From Jaltomata sinuosa (Eukaryota > Streptophyta > Magnoliopsida > Solanales > Solanaceae), in the NCBI GenBank assembly GCA_003996215.1, contig QJPP01001826.1, positions 124,001 through 188,000 on the forward strand: a DNA stretch of 64,000 bases, in the 5' to 3' direction. This document shows, in pieces, positions 12,013 to 23,458 of the stretch. Each line of letters starts with the position of its first letter. Positions within the stretch are counted from its first letter, which is position 1. The notes under the pieces are model-generated. The model saw only the letters and a list, made by a program, of their open reading frames with translations, was not told the DNA's origin and ran no database searches. A program made the translations under genes and the position numbers.

Positions 12013-13478
12013 TATCTGTTCTTTTATTTTTTTGGACAAGATTATCCATATAAAAGTTCAGATATATTTACCAAATTACTGAGGAAGTAGTAATTTTCTA
12101 TGTTTCTAAATTATAAATTAAAATTTCATTTTATTACTTTACCTATGTTATAATTATACTGACAGTAAGCAAAAGAAATAGTTAAAATGATAATATTTAA
12201 AAATAGATAATCATGTGCGTAATGAGAAGTCTTTGGGATTGATTTTTTAATAAAAATAAAGGTTTCCCCCCCCCCCCCCCCAATTCAGTTATAGTAATCA
12301 TAATTGCAGGTTCATTATATCTATTTAAATTAGATGGTATTTGCATGCGCACGCACGAGCTCAATATTAGCCAATATACATTAATATGAAAGTCTTTTTA
12401 CATAGATAATATATTATATGACTTAATTTATGAATTATAGTATAACTTTTACTCTTACAGATAATAGCCTTACTTTTCTTACCAAAAATAGCAGACTCAG
12501 CTAAATACATATATAATACATTTCTAACACAATTTTAATGTATTAATACATAAACTAATTTGAACGATTGAAATTCAGGTATAATACGTTTTAACATCAT
12601 TAATAAAAAATAAATAAAAAATAATAGTAATACATTTTGAATTCAATATATTATACATATTATACAAATATTTTAATGCACATGATGAATATATAACTAA
12701 ACTATTTTTAATACAAATTTATTATACGTATTATACTTGAATTCAAATATTTTAGTACTATTTAAATTAGTTTATGTTGTTAGAAATGTATTATATATGT
12801 TCTAGAATAACAACTATCAAATTTATAACAACATATAGTATTGAATTCGAATTGTATTACAACTATCATTTATATTTAATACTGTTGTAATACAACTTTT
12901 AAAAATTTCACCTCTTCTTCTCCTGTGAATCACCACCACTATACCATCATTGGACTACCGGTAGCTCCAACCAACCCAACAACAAACTACCACCATCACC
13001 CCACAATCCACCCATAGTCGGAGAAGCCATCTCCGGTAACTTCGAACTCTGTCCAGGCCACCACCAAACAGCCCCCTCTTTTCGTTCTCCGACCACCAGC
13101 CACCCACCATCACACCCCTCTCTTCCTTTCTTCTCCAACTCAATCTTCGACGGAGTTAATTACCGGAACAACCAAACTAGCCACCACTCCGGCGAAATCA
13201 ATAACATACCATAATATCGCCTTCTTCTTCGACCCAACTTTAATTTTCCGGCGAATTCTCTTTCCCTGTTTTCAGTCCTTTCCCTTTCATTATTTTCGGC
13301 CAACCAACAGATTGTCGGAGCTGTAGCGCTTTTTAATACTAAAAGCTAATCAACTATTTAGGGTAAATATAGGTTAGGGATGGTAATAAAAATAAAGTAC
13401 CCTTAAAAAGGATAATAATAGATCTAAAAGATATTGTTTATGTAAAAATCCCTAATGTGAAATTGATTTGGATTACAG
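12013..13478. other. Non-coding region with a CCA-rich patch
   Basis: It is mostly AT-rich. A homopolymer C tract lies at about 12265-12280. The patch at 12905-13330 is suddenly C-rich ('accaccatcaccccac', 'ctccggcga', 'ttttcggccaacc'), unlike its surroundings. This resembles a captured 5' exon/UTR fragment or retroelement leader. No frame of it translates to a recognisable protein. Confidence 0.4.
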
Positions 13479-13487
13479 TTTTAAAAA

Positions 13488-14600
13488 CGGAAAAAGATAA
13501 AAAATACCCCTCTACTTTAATTTATTGGCTAAGTTTACCCGTAGTTATACTTTAGAGCTAAATATACCCCTGCTGTTAACAAAGTTAACAAAAATACCCG
13601 TATTTTTAACATCTTTCCACCATAGCATTTTTAAATTCCATATGACTTAATATTTGGGTGAGGTGGACGCCACATGGCATGCCACCTCACTACCAATTTT
13701 TTATTCTTTTTCTTTTCTCTTTATCGATTTACAAAACTTCTAATCCAAAAATAAATTCAACTTTATTCTTAGATTTATTAATTAATAAAAATTAACAAAA
13801 AATGTAAAAAAAAAAAAGCCATAAAAAACATTAAATTCAGATCAAATAACTCAAAATTACCTTTCCAATATTAAATATGAAAAATACCCGAATGATAACA
13901 AGTTCACAACTTACCTGTTCTCTCGTAAGAGATGACAAGAACAATCATCAAACTTCTTTAACTCACCTATACAAATTCAAAAAATACAGTAATAACACTA
14001 CCAATAAAAACAATATGAAACTAATTACAAGGACAAGACATTATCTGACCTTAAACAGGACAAAGAAACGATTTTTTTTCGCCAAACACAAAAAAAGAAA
14101 CAATGTGTAAAAGTTTAAGGAAAAAAAAAACCAACAATAACAAGCATCAAGCTGTTATTGGATTACACTGAATATGTTTATTATTGAACAAGGTAAGTTT
14201 GAGTATGATTATTTTATTTTGTGCTTTTTGGAGTTTATTTGATTTGGATTTAATGTTTTCTTGATGGGGTTTTAAAGATTTTTTATTAATTTTTATTAAT
14301 TAGATTAATTAATCGATCAAAGAATGAAGTTGAATTGACTTTTGGATTAGAGGTTTTGTAAATAGATAAAAAGAAAAGGAAAAAAAAAAAACTGGTGGTG
14401 AGGTGGCATGCCACGTGGCGTTTACCTCACTCAAATATTAGGCCAGATGGAATTTAAAAATGTCATAGTGGAAAGATGTTAAAAATAAGGGTATTTTTGT
14501 TAACTTTGTTAACAGCAAGGGTATTTTTAGCCCCAAAGTATAGCTAGAGATAAACTTAGCCAATAAACTAAAGCAAATGAGTATTTTTGACCCTTTTCCT
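13488..14600. mobile_element. Foldback / Mutator-like MITE with long inverted repeats
   Basis: About 200-240 bp at the left (13488-13730) is the imperfect reverse complement of the right end (14380-14600). Paired landmarks are 'ttggctaagttta'/'taaacttagccaa', 'ctgttaacaaagttaac'/'gttaactttgttaacag' and 'ggtggacgccacatggcatgccacctcac'-type blocks. The flanks TTTTAAAAA at 13479-13487 and 14601-14609 give a 9-bp duplication, which fits Mutator-like elements, although the motif is low in complexity. The centre has no convincing gene. Confidence 0.8.
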
Positions 14601-14609
14601 TTTTAAAAA

Positions 14610-15037
14610 TTCAGTGAATAGAACGGTACTCCAATAATTATTAATCAATTTTTATTGAAAAAGGAAAAAAAACTACACTTTTATTTTGTATGAGTGTCTC
14701 AATCAATACATATCACAGTACACAAGCACAAGATTTATAACTTCTACTACGATTGACAAACATTACCTATTGCTAAAAGAAATCTCCTTTATCAAAGGAG
14801 TGTACAAATATCATTCCATGAAAATCACTCAAGTGTTTTATGAAAGCACAAAGTTGATGTACATCTAAAACAGCTCAACAATTTTTATGCGAAAAATGTC
14901 AACATAAAAATTACTTAATACATCCAATTGCAACCTCTTTCCCTTCGAAGACTTCTCTTCCCATCAGTAAGCTACAGAATACACTAAATGCAATCAACTG
15001 GTGCATCTTCTCGATAAATATTTAAGGAAAAAAAGAT
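14610..15037. other. Unique-looking flank of the copia insertion
   Basis: It has no repeat signature and no supported gene. The sequence continues past the copia element at 35022. The text across the join (15000-15042 and 35022-35175) is more GC-balanced than its surroundings and could be an old gene remnant, but I recognise no protein. Confidence 0.4.
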
Positions 15038-15042
15038 AATAT

Positions 15043-16251
15043 TGATAGAATATACTATTAATCATGTAATTTATGTTGTAGTATTATGTTTTCAATTCAT
15101 GTAAAGACTATTTATTTTATTTTCTTAATTTAATAAAGTCTTTATTTAAATAGATCATTGTGTCAACATGCGTGTTCTTTACTTATACAGTAGACGATTT
15201 TGTGTATGGAGTTATTTAACTCATACACGAAAGATTAAAATTATCGGTTCTTATAAGTTATAAATTATTGTTCACAATCAGAGATAAAGCAGGACAAATA
15301 TCTTGATGATTGTAGCACAAGATTAAAAATAATTTGATCTTAATTATGGGAGTGGTAATATTCTGACTTCTTGTGCTAGTACATTTCGTATGTATTGAAC
15401 GGACCAAGTAGAGATGTTCGTTTATATTCTGAATATTAGTAAACAACTTCTCTAGTCCATTACATGTACTTATACTCTTAATCTTGATATAATTATTATG
15501 ATCTATGTAGTTTGATTTATTATTTTAATCTATTTAAAGGTAAGACTCTATTATTAGTCAATATATTCCTAATAGATTGGATGATAACAAATCACACTAG
15601 TGAAATAATAATTAGTTGATAGAACCATGTCTCGGACTTGAGATAGAAGACACCCCTTTATGGTTGCTTATAAGTTTTCACGTGAAAACCCTGCAGGTGA
15701 ATTTGATATTTGTCATGTGAAATAAGTTAAGTATAAAAATAAAGGATTAAATTAATCAATGAATTAAATTTTTCAAAAAATTACTTTAATTGATTGGTGT
15801 CGGTAATGCTAACATGGGGAGTTAAATAAGATGTAATGGTAGATTTTGAAATTAAATCGAGGAGTGAAATTATAAATTTTTAGTGAAATAATTTGTAGTT
15901 TGTTATGATATGATAATTCATTCATTTGCGGATTAATATCATAATAGGAAGCCTCTGTTAATAAATCTACGATTCCTACTATACCTGATTAATTAATATA
16001 TTTTGAAAAGAAAAAAAAATGCTCTGGAAGAAGTAAATTATTTTACTAAGCTAAATGTTTGTTTTAAATTTTAAAACAGAAAATATTTAAAGAGTATTAA
16101 AACATTTTAAGAATATTTATGGATAAAAATATTTTACCTATTTATGGAGAAAAATATTTTTACGTATTATGGAAAACATTTTTGGTGTTATTGGTGAAAT
16201 CAATACAGACATTCTTCTCAATTTAAAAATTGGGTATAAAAGAAGAGCGTA
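15043..16251 (+). repeat. Copia 5' LTR, left part
   Basis: It starts TGATAGAATATACTATTAA and matches 33599-34746 of the 3' LTR. A block of about 40 bp near 15866-15910 ('ttagtgaaataatttgtag' and following) is absent from the 3' LTR. The match stops at 'agagcgta' (16251), where viral sequence begins. Confidence 0.92.
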
Positions 16252-16253
16252 TG

Positions 16254-16391
16254 AATGTTGGGGAAGTGCGGAAATTGAAAGGTTTGAGAGATATGAGAGA
16301 GGAGGATGAGTTAAGTGATAGTTTTATTTATGTTTCAGACCTCTTTATATAGAAGTCAGATATTACATATAATGGCCTTTACTATTCATGA
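16254..16391 (-). repeat. Viral terminal direct repeat, left copy
   Basis: It is identical, apart from one substitution seen by eye (agtcAgat versus agtcGgat), to 23942-24079. Its outer end falls exactly at the base pairing with the first nucleotide of the primer-binding site. Confidence 0.92.
16343..16351 (-). promoter_or_regulatory. Viral pregenomic promoter TATA box, left copy
   Basis: The minus strand reads TATATAAAG, like the caulimovirid 35S-type promoter core. An AATAAA polyadenylation motif (minus, 16323-16328) lies just downstream. Upstream (16352-16540) are repeated short motifs. This copy points outward into the copia LTR. Confidence 0.65.
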
Positions 16392-16520
16392 ATGACCCTT
16401 ACTGTTCATGACTTAATGGCCTTTACTATTCATGAACAGTAAAGTACTGTTCATGAGTATGACTCTTACTATTCATAAACAGTAAAGTACTGTTCATGAG
16501 TATGACTCTTACTTTACATA
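16376..16520. repeat. Short direct and inverted repeats upstream of the viral promoter
   Basis: Units of 'tactgttcatgagtatgactcttac' type recur at about 16403, 16444 and 16486, interleaved with 'actattcatgaacagtaaagt' inverted forms. They lie 30-170 bp upstream, in minus sense, of the left TATA box. They may form an enhancer-like block or hairpins; function is inferred. Confidence 0.65.
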
Positions 16521-16689
16521 TAAAACAAAAGACTTTACTTTATACTTTACATCTGTCTAATATATTGGCCGTTTATTTCATATTGGCCGACACTACTTTT
16601 ACATATTTACTAGATGCTGACATTATAGCTATTTGTACATATCTTCTTTTGTAGTTATCTTCGGTATCTGCAAGCTGTCCTTCTTTTGC

Positions 16690-17927
16690 TAGTCCATTTA
16701 GTCAAGCTGAACATCTGGAATAACATTATCTTCTCCTTTGCATTTGGAACATATATGGTCTGGGTATTTGTGATCAATTAGCTTGCAATATCTGATTAAT
16801 AAATCTTCTGAAATGAACCCTTGCTTCAAGGCTCTAGTTGTTGGTTGTAACTCTGGTTTTAATAAAGATAAAATTCATTTCTGGACTTCATCCATATCTG
16901 CTTGTCGTAACTCCCTTGAATTAGCATAGATCATTAGATGGTCTCTGGAATAATAACTCCAGATGGCATTGCCTTGTAGATAATTTGTAGCTAATTCTTG
17001 GATAATAGTTGATATACCAATTATCCTCTTATTTGCATAAAAGTTTGGTATCTCAACTTTTAGTATCTCTGCTTGTTGCGATATATCTTCTGTTATAATC
17101 ATTTCCCTAGTCAGGCCTATTTTGACTACCTGAATTAGGGGTTTTATTTCATCATACAGTATCTCTGCTGGTGCCGTATAGAATTTAATAAAAAATAAAT
17201 TTCCTTTTGTAATTCTTTTATATGTAATGAAAGCTTTGTGGAGTTCCGGAATTCCACTTATCTCTTCACCATCGTAGGTGTATACGGTGCTAAGAGTCCA
17301 TAGTTATAACAAGTTTTAACTAAGTTTGGATTTATTTTTGGCTGTGCTATCAGCCGGTTGTAGCCTTGTAGTTTTTGGGTTAAATAGTCTTGTGTTCTTT
17401 CGGTAGTAGTAGTAGATCTGGGTTTTAGGTTTAGGAAGGTTTGTATTTTGTGGATATTTTTCAATGTAAGTTTGGGTGATATGGTTGTATATTTTTTTCT
17501 CTTTATGGAGGCTATTTGCATATGTGGATATCTGAGGCGTAACACTTGATATCTCAAGGGGTTGTCTTTTCTGGGTAAATGGCTTATCAAATAACTTGTT
17601 CAGATTGGTATTCGTAAATGGTTTTGTGCTAGCTGTTTTGTTTTCTGCAGCCTTGCTTGTACCTGCAGCTGTATTTAACAAATCGTTATGGGTTTTAGGG
17701 AGTTTCCCAACGTCTCCTTTTAGCTCTGAAATTTTTGAGTCTTCCGATCGACTTAGCTCCGCATGTTTAGAGTCATGCTGCTGACTTAGCTCATTCGTTT
17801 CTATCTTTTGTAATCTCGTACCTAAACTGTCCACTTTCAGAGAAAGCGTAGTAAGGATTGAGAGTATATCTGGAGTATTATCCTCCGTCTGAGTACTTTT
17901 GTCTTGATAGGTAATCTGCAATTGCAT
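16690..17927 (-). pseudogene. Viral 3'-terminal ORF (possible transactivator/inclusion-body protein), broken
   Basis: A minus-strand frame starts at 17927, overlapping the end of the RNase H frame. It is carried on by frames at 17590-17258 and 17102-16875 and reaches about 16690, so at least two frameshifts or stops interrupt it. The N-terminal 100 residues are Ser/Glu/Lys-rich with heptad-like leucines. The C-terminal part ends in a Cys-x2-Cys pair near 16735. By position (last ORF after RT/RNase H) it corresponds to the transactivator/inclusion-body ORF of related genera. I do not recognise a decisive motif, so function is inferred from gene order. Confidence 0.55.
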
Positions 17928-18330
17928 TCTTGTTAGTTGAAATTACTTCAATTGTAAATGTAAAGTTTTGTATATTGAGTACAAGTCTCCTTATTTCTTT
18001 TGTAGTGACTGAATCTTGTATTTTTCTTGTAAGCCACCATTTAACTTGTGTATTATCTGTTCTTACAAGAAACTTATTATAAACTATATATGGTTCGAAG
18101 TTTAACAAACATTTATATAATGCAAATAGTTCCTTCCTATTTATTTCCCATTTTATTTGTGGTTCCATATATGATCCGGAGTAATATCTACAATGATGTT
18201 CTATTTTTTCATTTTCATATTTATATTTTAATATTCCGTCGTAGCTATGATCACTAGAGTCTGTTTCTACTATGTATGTAAATTGTTTATTTTCATCTGG
18301 AAAATATAGTTTTGGTAATTGTCTACACAT
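17878..18330 (-). pseudogene. Viral RNase H domain of the polyprotein
   Basis: This minus-strand frame carries the RNase H landmarks in order: ETDSSDHS (catalytic Asp), NRKELFAL (Glu), TDNTQVKWWL (Asp) and AIADYLSR (last Asp). It removes template RNA during reverse transcription. It is separated from the RT frame by a stop near 18400 and some 70 bp of open but ATG-less sequence. Confidence 0.8.
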
Positions 18331-18402
18331 ATTTTTAATTTTCCTTATATGGGTTTTATCTGTGTCATCAAAATGGTATTCTACGTCCTTCTTTAATTTT
18401 TT

Positions 18403-19256
18403 CTATAATGGCTTTAAATTTTCTGCTAGCTTAGGTATATATTCTCGTACTTGGTTAACTAATCCTAAAAAGGATTGTAGTTTCTTTTTTGTGTCAAGCA
18501 TTTCGTCTAATTCAATTATTTTTTGTACTATATGCGTTTGCATTTTTATCCTGTTTTTATCTATTTGTATTCCTAGAAATTCTATTTGGGTTTTCATTAT
18601 TTCTGCCTTTTCTTTGCTTAGACTGATTCCTGAGATTTCTATGATATGTATAAATTTTTCTAATAATCTTATATGTTCTTCTTGTGTTCTAGAGTATAGT
18701 AATATATCGTCTATATAGACTATACAATTTTCTAGCTGGTTAAAGTAGTTATCCATAAAGTGTTGGTATCTACCTGGTGCATTTTTATATCCAAACGGTA
18801 ATACGTTCCATTCATAGAATCCTTGTGGTACTGTAAAAGCTGTTAATTTTTTAAATTCATCTTCTAGTTTTAGGTGGTAAAATCCTGATTTACAGTCAAA
18901 CTTACTAAAATAATTATATCCTTGTATTTGTCTTATTTTTAATATTTTATTTGGTATTGGGTAGTTATAAGTTTTGGTTTTGCATTTAAATTTCTATAAT
19001 CTATGACCATCCTAGTTTTTCCTGTTTTTTGTTCACTATGTTTATTTACTATGAATGCTGGGCTAGAATGTTTACTATTACTTTCTTGTATGTAGGTTTT
19101 TTCTAGTAATTCATTAATATGCATTTTAAATTCTTCTAAATCATTGAAATTATATCTCAAAGGTTTTTGGGTTATAATACTATTTTCCTCCATTAGTTCT
19201 ATCTTAACTTTTGTTTTGTGGTTTTCCCATCCTTTTAATGGTTCCTCACTATACAA
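18403..19256 (-). pseudogene. Viral reverse transcriptase, frameshifted
   Basis: The frame 19256-18939 holds the N-terminal fingers (PAFIVNKH, MVIDYRNLN). A frameshift near 18955-18965 moves to the frame that reads through the GFYEWNVLPFG-like region and the catalytic YIDD box (about 18705-18716), with connection-domain text down to 18403. This is the DNA polymerase of the replication cycle. The break inside the palm makes it non-functional. Confidence 0.85.
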
Positions 19257-19404
19257 TGTTTCTAATTTATCTTGTATTGTTTTTATTTTGTCTATTGAGA
19301 ATATGATTAATTCTATTTTATGATCTAGCTGATTTATATTTTCTAATTTTTGGTTTATTTTTTCACTTCCTTTTATCCATTCTGTTATTTTTCTATTTTT
19401 GTTA

Positions 19405-19788
19405 TTAACTCTTTTTGCTCCTACTTTGTTGTTTACATGGTGTTGTGAACCACCAATGAGTTTTCGTTATTGTGTGTGGATATAGTTTCTCTAAAAAAGG
19501 CATTCCTAATAACATATCTTTTGTTGTTAGTTCGTAATTATATACTTCTTCTATTGTTAGTATTTTATCCCATATTTGTATTTTTATATTTTTTGCTTTA
19601 TGTGTAATCATACTACCTTCATTATTAAATCCTGTTACTACTATTGGTGTTTTTAGCTTTTTCCATTTTTCTTCTGGTAAGCAATTATATTTAAATATAT
19701 TAGCTTCTGCTCCTGTATCTATCATTGGTGTATAATATCTATTATGATAACCTTCTACTATTATTTTTGCTAGTATATATATCTTCAT
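19405..19788 (-). pseudogene. Viral aspartic protease region
   Basis: It contains the retropepsin-like active-site triplet in MIDTGAEANIF (about 19697-19730) and the later GMPFLEKL text typical of the flap/terminal region. In relatives it releases polyprotein domains. The frame ends at 19405 and must shift to meet RT. Confidence 0.8.
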
Positions 19789-19933
19789 TTTATAGTTTCT
19801 TTCTTTTTAAATTCTTTTTATTGTTATTTGCTTATTATCATGTGTTATTATTAATTGTTTATTTTCTATACTATATGGCTTCATTTTTTCTAACCATTTT
19901 ATTCCTAATATTATATTTTTTCCTTGGTATGTT

Positions 19934-21050
19934 TCAAATTTTATTTTTATTTGGTATTCCTCCTATAATTATTTCCTTTTTTACTATTTCTTTAGTATTT
20001 ACTAATGTTTTTGGTAAGTCTGGATATGACTGGTTTTTCACTTTTATCTTATCTTCTTCCATAACTAATTCTCTTGTTATGTTATTTTCTTCTTGTCCTA
20101 TATCTATCAATATTAAACATTTTTGTTGGTTTATTATTCCTGCTATATAGTATTGGTTTAATTGTTTTATTATTTTTGTAGATGATTCTTGTATTTCTGG
20201 TTCGTAATTTATACTTGTGCTTGGTTCATATCTTCTGCTACCTGATATGCTTAATCTTGGTTCATAGTTTATTCTTTTAGATGTACTTAATCTTTCTTTT
20301 ACTATCTCTAAATCTTCGTCAAAATCTATTTCTTTATAACTATATTCATTTTTGTCTATCAGAGTAACTATCTTTTCAAAGGGGTTTTCTATTTTTATCC
20401 TATTTATTTTATTTTTTGCTGTTATCTTATGTTTGGTAGTTAATACATACAAGTTTTTACATCTTGCTGTAAATATTTTACTGCCTGGGGCTAGTTCTAT
20501 TCCTGACATTTTTCAATATAATACTAAAGATTTATCTATATTTTTATCTGATACTGCTACTGAATAGTTAGCACTTATTATAAATTTAAAATTTTGGTAT
20601 ATTAAATTTCCTTTAACTGCACTAATTATGCTTTTTTCTATAGGTTCTATTATCCTATCATCTGCTAAATATATTTCAATAGGTGTATCTATTCTCTCTC
20701 TAAAACAAGCTTTTACTAATATTTCTGTTCCTCCTAGGTGTACGTATTTTATTGGATCTCTTACTTTTAGATCTTGTATTTCTTTATTTATGATTCTTCT
20801 GCTTATTAGGGGTATTTTTGCTTTTCCTTGTGTATATTTACAATCTATTACATGTTCTTTTTGGCTTACTACGTAGTATTCTTCTTTTTGTCTTTTAAAC
20901 AAATTTCTTATAATTGGTATGCTAAATATTTTATCTACACTTAAATCTAATTCCTTTCCTTTTATTTGATCAAATATGTTGAAATCAAATATTATCTTTT
21001 GATCCGTAGATTCTTCATCTAGATATTCTTTTTTTTTATTATCTGTATCT
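19934..21050 (-). pseudogene. Viral movement-protein region, broken
   Basis: An ATG overlaps the stop of the preceding coat-type ORF (ATGA-style overlap near 21056). An A-run near 21030-21040 shifts the frame. The frame 20902-20513 carries the 30K-type movement-protein core (text around ACFREGIDTPIEIYLADD-like residues). An in-frame TGA (20513-20515) separates it from 20509-19934, which ends in a frameshift toward the protease. The call is by motif and position. Confidence 0.65.
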
Positions 21051-21055
21051 CTTTC

Positions 21056-22843
21056 TCAGTCATTTATTTGTTCTAATTCATTTTCTTCTTCTGATATCTC
21101 ATATATACTATCATTGCTATCTAATTCATAGTCTATGTACTCTATTTGTGTATATTTTTCGTTTTCTTCGAATATTATTTCTGATATTTGTTTTCTTTGT
21201 GGGTTTCTTGGTAATCTACAATTTCTAGCTATATGTCCTAGTTTTCCGCAGTTATAGCATGTACATTCTGTTAGCTTCCGTTTCGGTCTATAAGGTCTTT
21301 TTGTTTTATAGTTTTTCACATAATATTTTCTTTGTGGGTTTATATTTCTATATTTAGATTTATATTTTTTATATCTCTTATTTCTAGAGTATGGATTTTT
21401 ATAATAATTAATTTCATCCTTACACCCGAATTTAGGTGCTACTTTATTGTTACAACATACTAGATTTTTTATTAGAGTTTTCTCTATTTGTAGTTTTTCT
21501 CTATATTCTTCGCAAGTATTGGAATACCAGTGATGTAAATATTTTATTCTAGCTCCTAATGTATCTGTCAGTCCTGCTTCTTTCCAATTTTTTATTATTT
21601 TTGAACTAAATGGTTCAGGTAATTTTGTAAAGTATAACTGTCTAATTTCCTTACTTTCTTCTGTATTATATGATCCTTTATAATAATATTCTTTAAATGC
21701 ACATGTATATTCGTCTATATAACACATGTTGCATATTTCTAATTTTATCATTAAATTTCTATTTATGACTTTTTCTTTATTTTGTTCTTCATATTCTGTC
21801 ATCATACTACTAAATTCATTTCTTATTGTTGTTTCATATTTTTGTAGTATCTCTATTGATGTTGTTGCCGCTTCGCCACTCATGTTTTTATTATTTCTTA
21901 ATGTTTTTATACTTTCTTCTGTTAGATTTAATAACCATAATTTTACTGTTCCTATTAATGTTCTTTCTATGTATCCTGGTACTTCTGCCATTTGTATTTT
22001 GTTGTCTATTAATTATTTTGCTATATATCCCATCCATAATTGGATAATTTTATTTGTGTCTGTTACACAATCTAGATCCAAGAAGTTATATTGTTCTATT
22101 GATGGAGTTGGTGTCTATTTTTCATTATACCGTTTTTTCCATATCGTTTCTTGTCTATCTGAGTTTCCATAACTTTTTGTATAGTATTTTGGACCTGGTT
22201 TAGGGTCTCTTTTTATTGATGTACTGGGTTTTTCTTCTATTTTACTCATGTTTATTTCTATGTTTTCGTTCTTTTCTTCTTCTACTTTACTCATATTTAT
22301 TTCTATGTTTTCATCCTTTTCTATATCTTTTAATAATTCAGTGTATGTTTCACTTGTTTCTGAATTTTGTTCTTCATTTGTTTCATTTATTTCATCTATT
22401 CTTAATTCTGATAAATTATGTTCTTCGTTATCTTCTTTTAGTTGCAATTTTTCTTTAAATGATCTTATTTCATTTTGTAATTTTTCTTGTTGTTCTTTTT
22501 CTTTTTGTCTATTTTCATATATTTCTTTTAACATTGCTAATTCTTTTTCTAGTTCTAATATTTTTGTATTTTTAATATTTTCTATTTTCTGTACTTCTAT
22601 TTTTGCTTCTTGTTTTATTTTATTTATTTCATTTCTTCTATCTATTTCTTCATTTTCTTTCATTATTCTTACCATAGTTGCTAAGCTATCTTCTAATTTA
22701 GCTGATTCTCTCTCTAGCATCAGGTTTAGAGTTTCTCCTATTTTCTTATATCTTCTTCCTAGATTAGAAAGTACTATTTTTATTTTTATTCCTTCTAGAT
22801 TTTCGAAGGTTTTTTCTTCTATCACATATTCTTCTTTATTCAT
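21056..22843 (-). pseudogene. Viral coat-protein ORF with coiled coil and CCHC zinc knuckle
   Basis: The frames 22843-22115 and 21991-21056 are in the same phase and are separated only by two in-frame stops (TAG near 22115, TAA near 22018), so they form one original ORF of about 595 codons. The first part is Glu/Lys-rich and coiled-coil-like. The second holds a basic tract followed by CYNCGKLGHIARNC (about 21208-21250), the retroviral-type nucleic-acid-binding knuckle of caulimovirid coat proteins, and an acidic tail. The start ATG directly follows the stop of the previous small ORF (TAAATG). Confidence 0.75.
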
Positions 22844-23038
22844 TTATAATTTGTGTTGTAATTTATATGTTAATTTTTGTAATTCTATGTATAGATAGAA
22901 TATTTCCTTTCTTTGTGTCAATATCGATTTATGGCATACTCCTGCAAATATATTTTCACTCAGTCTTTGTTCTCTATGTGTAATTTCTCTTCTTTTTTGT
23001 TCAATTATTTCTGTTAGTTCTTCCTCGTATTTATTCAT
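22844..23038 (-). CDS. Small viral ORF, 64 aa, unknown
   Basis: An open frame with Glu/Lys-rich helix-like composition. Its ATG overlaps the end of the upstream ORF and its TAA abuts the coat ORF ATG. It may be the C-terminal part of one original ORF1 that is now split by frameshifts. Confidence 0.45.
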   Translation of the reverse strand: MNKYEEELTEIIEQKRREITHREQRLSENIFAGVCHKSILTQRKEIFYLYIELQKLTYKLQHKL

Positions 23039-23276
23039 TAAATGCTTTATTATAATATTCCTTTTTTAAAGGAATTAATCTTTGTATGTCTTCTACGCAT
23101 CCTATAATATATTCAAGATATTCTATATCTTGAGTTTTTTGGTATTCTTCTATATTATCTTTTATTAGGTTAATTGATAAATTTATATTATCTATAGTTT
23201 CTTTCCAATAACTTAAATATTCGTAATTAATCATTAGTCTGAATATACTATTTCTAGGTCTGAATACTTTTCCCAA
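23031..23276 (-). CDS. Small viral ORF, 81 aa, unknown
   Basis: An open frame overlapping both neighbours. It has many Ile/Tyr/Glu residues and no recognised motif. It is in a different phase from the flanking small ORFs, consistent with either separate overlapping ORFs or one ORF1 with compensating frameshifts. Confidence 0.4.
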   Translation of the reverse strand: MGKVFRPRNSIFRLMINYEYLSYWKETIDNINLSINLIKDNIEEYQKTQDIEYLEYIIGCVEDIQRLIPLKKEYYNKAFNE

Positions 23277-23458
23277 TCATTATCTATATTTAAATTGTCT
23301 AAGTCTATTTCATACCATTGTTGTTCTAATAAATCGTCTATTTTGTTGAAAATCTTTTCCCAGATAGTTCTTTTTAATTCTTCTATCTTTATGTCTCTTA
23401 GTGCATATAGCACTAATGTTTTATAGTTATTTATCATTTCATCATGTAAACTAGTCAT
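23234..23458 (-). CDS. Small viral ORF, 74 aa, first after the leader
   Basis: This is the first sizeable ORF downstream of the primer site, after a leader of about 480 nt. It has an acidic C-terminus and no recognised motif. It may be the N-terminal part of the original ORF1. Confidence 0.4.
   Translation of the reverse strand: MTSLHDEMINNYKTLVLYALRDIKIEELKRTIWEKIFNKIDDLLEQQWYEIDLDNLNIDNDWEKYSDLEIVYSD

Noticed and set aside
12947..13143. Gly/Trp-rich minus-strand frames
   Set aside because: They are artefacts of the CCA-rich patch, with two overlapping frames of equal length and no start context.
13877..14110. A 77-residue plus-strand frame in the foldback element
   Set aside because: It is Lys/Thr/Asn-rich low complexity in the AT-rich centre, with no start context or homologue known to me.
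15258..15446. A 62-residue frame repeated at 33814-34002
   Set aside because: It is the same LTR position in both copia LTRs, in a non-coding LTR body. Its conservation reflects LTR identity, not coding.
19725..22898. Plus-strand frames of 70-216 residues rich in Phe, Ser and Leu
   Set aside because: They are antisense shadows of the Lys/Glu/Asn-rich viral ORFs.
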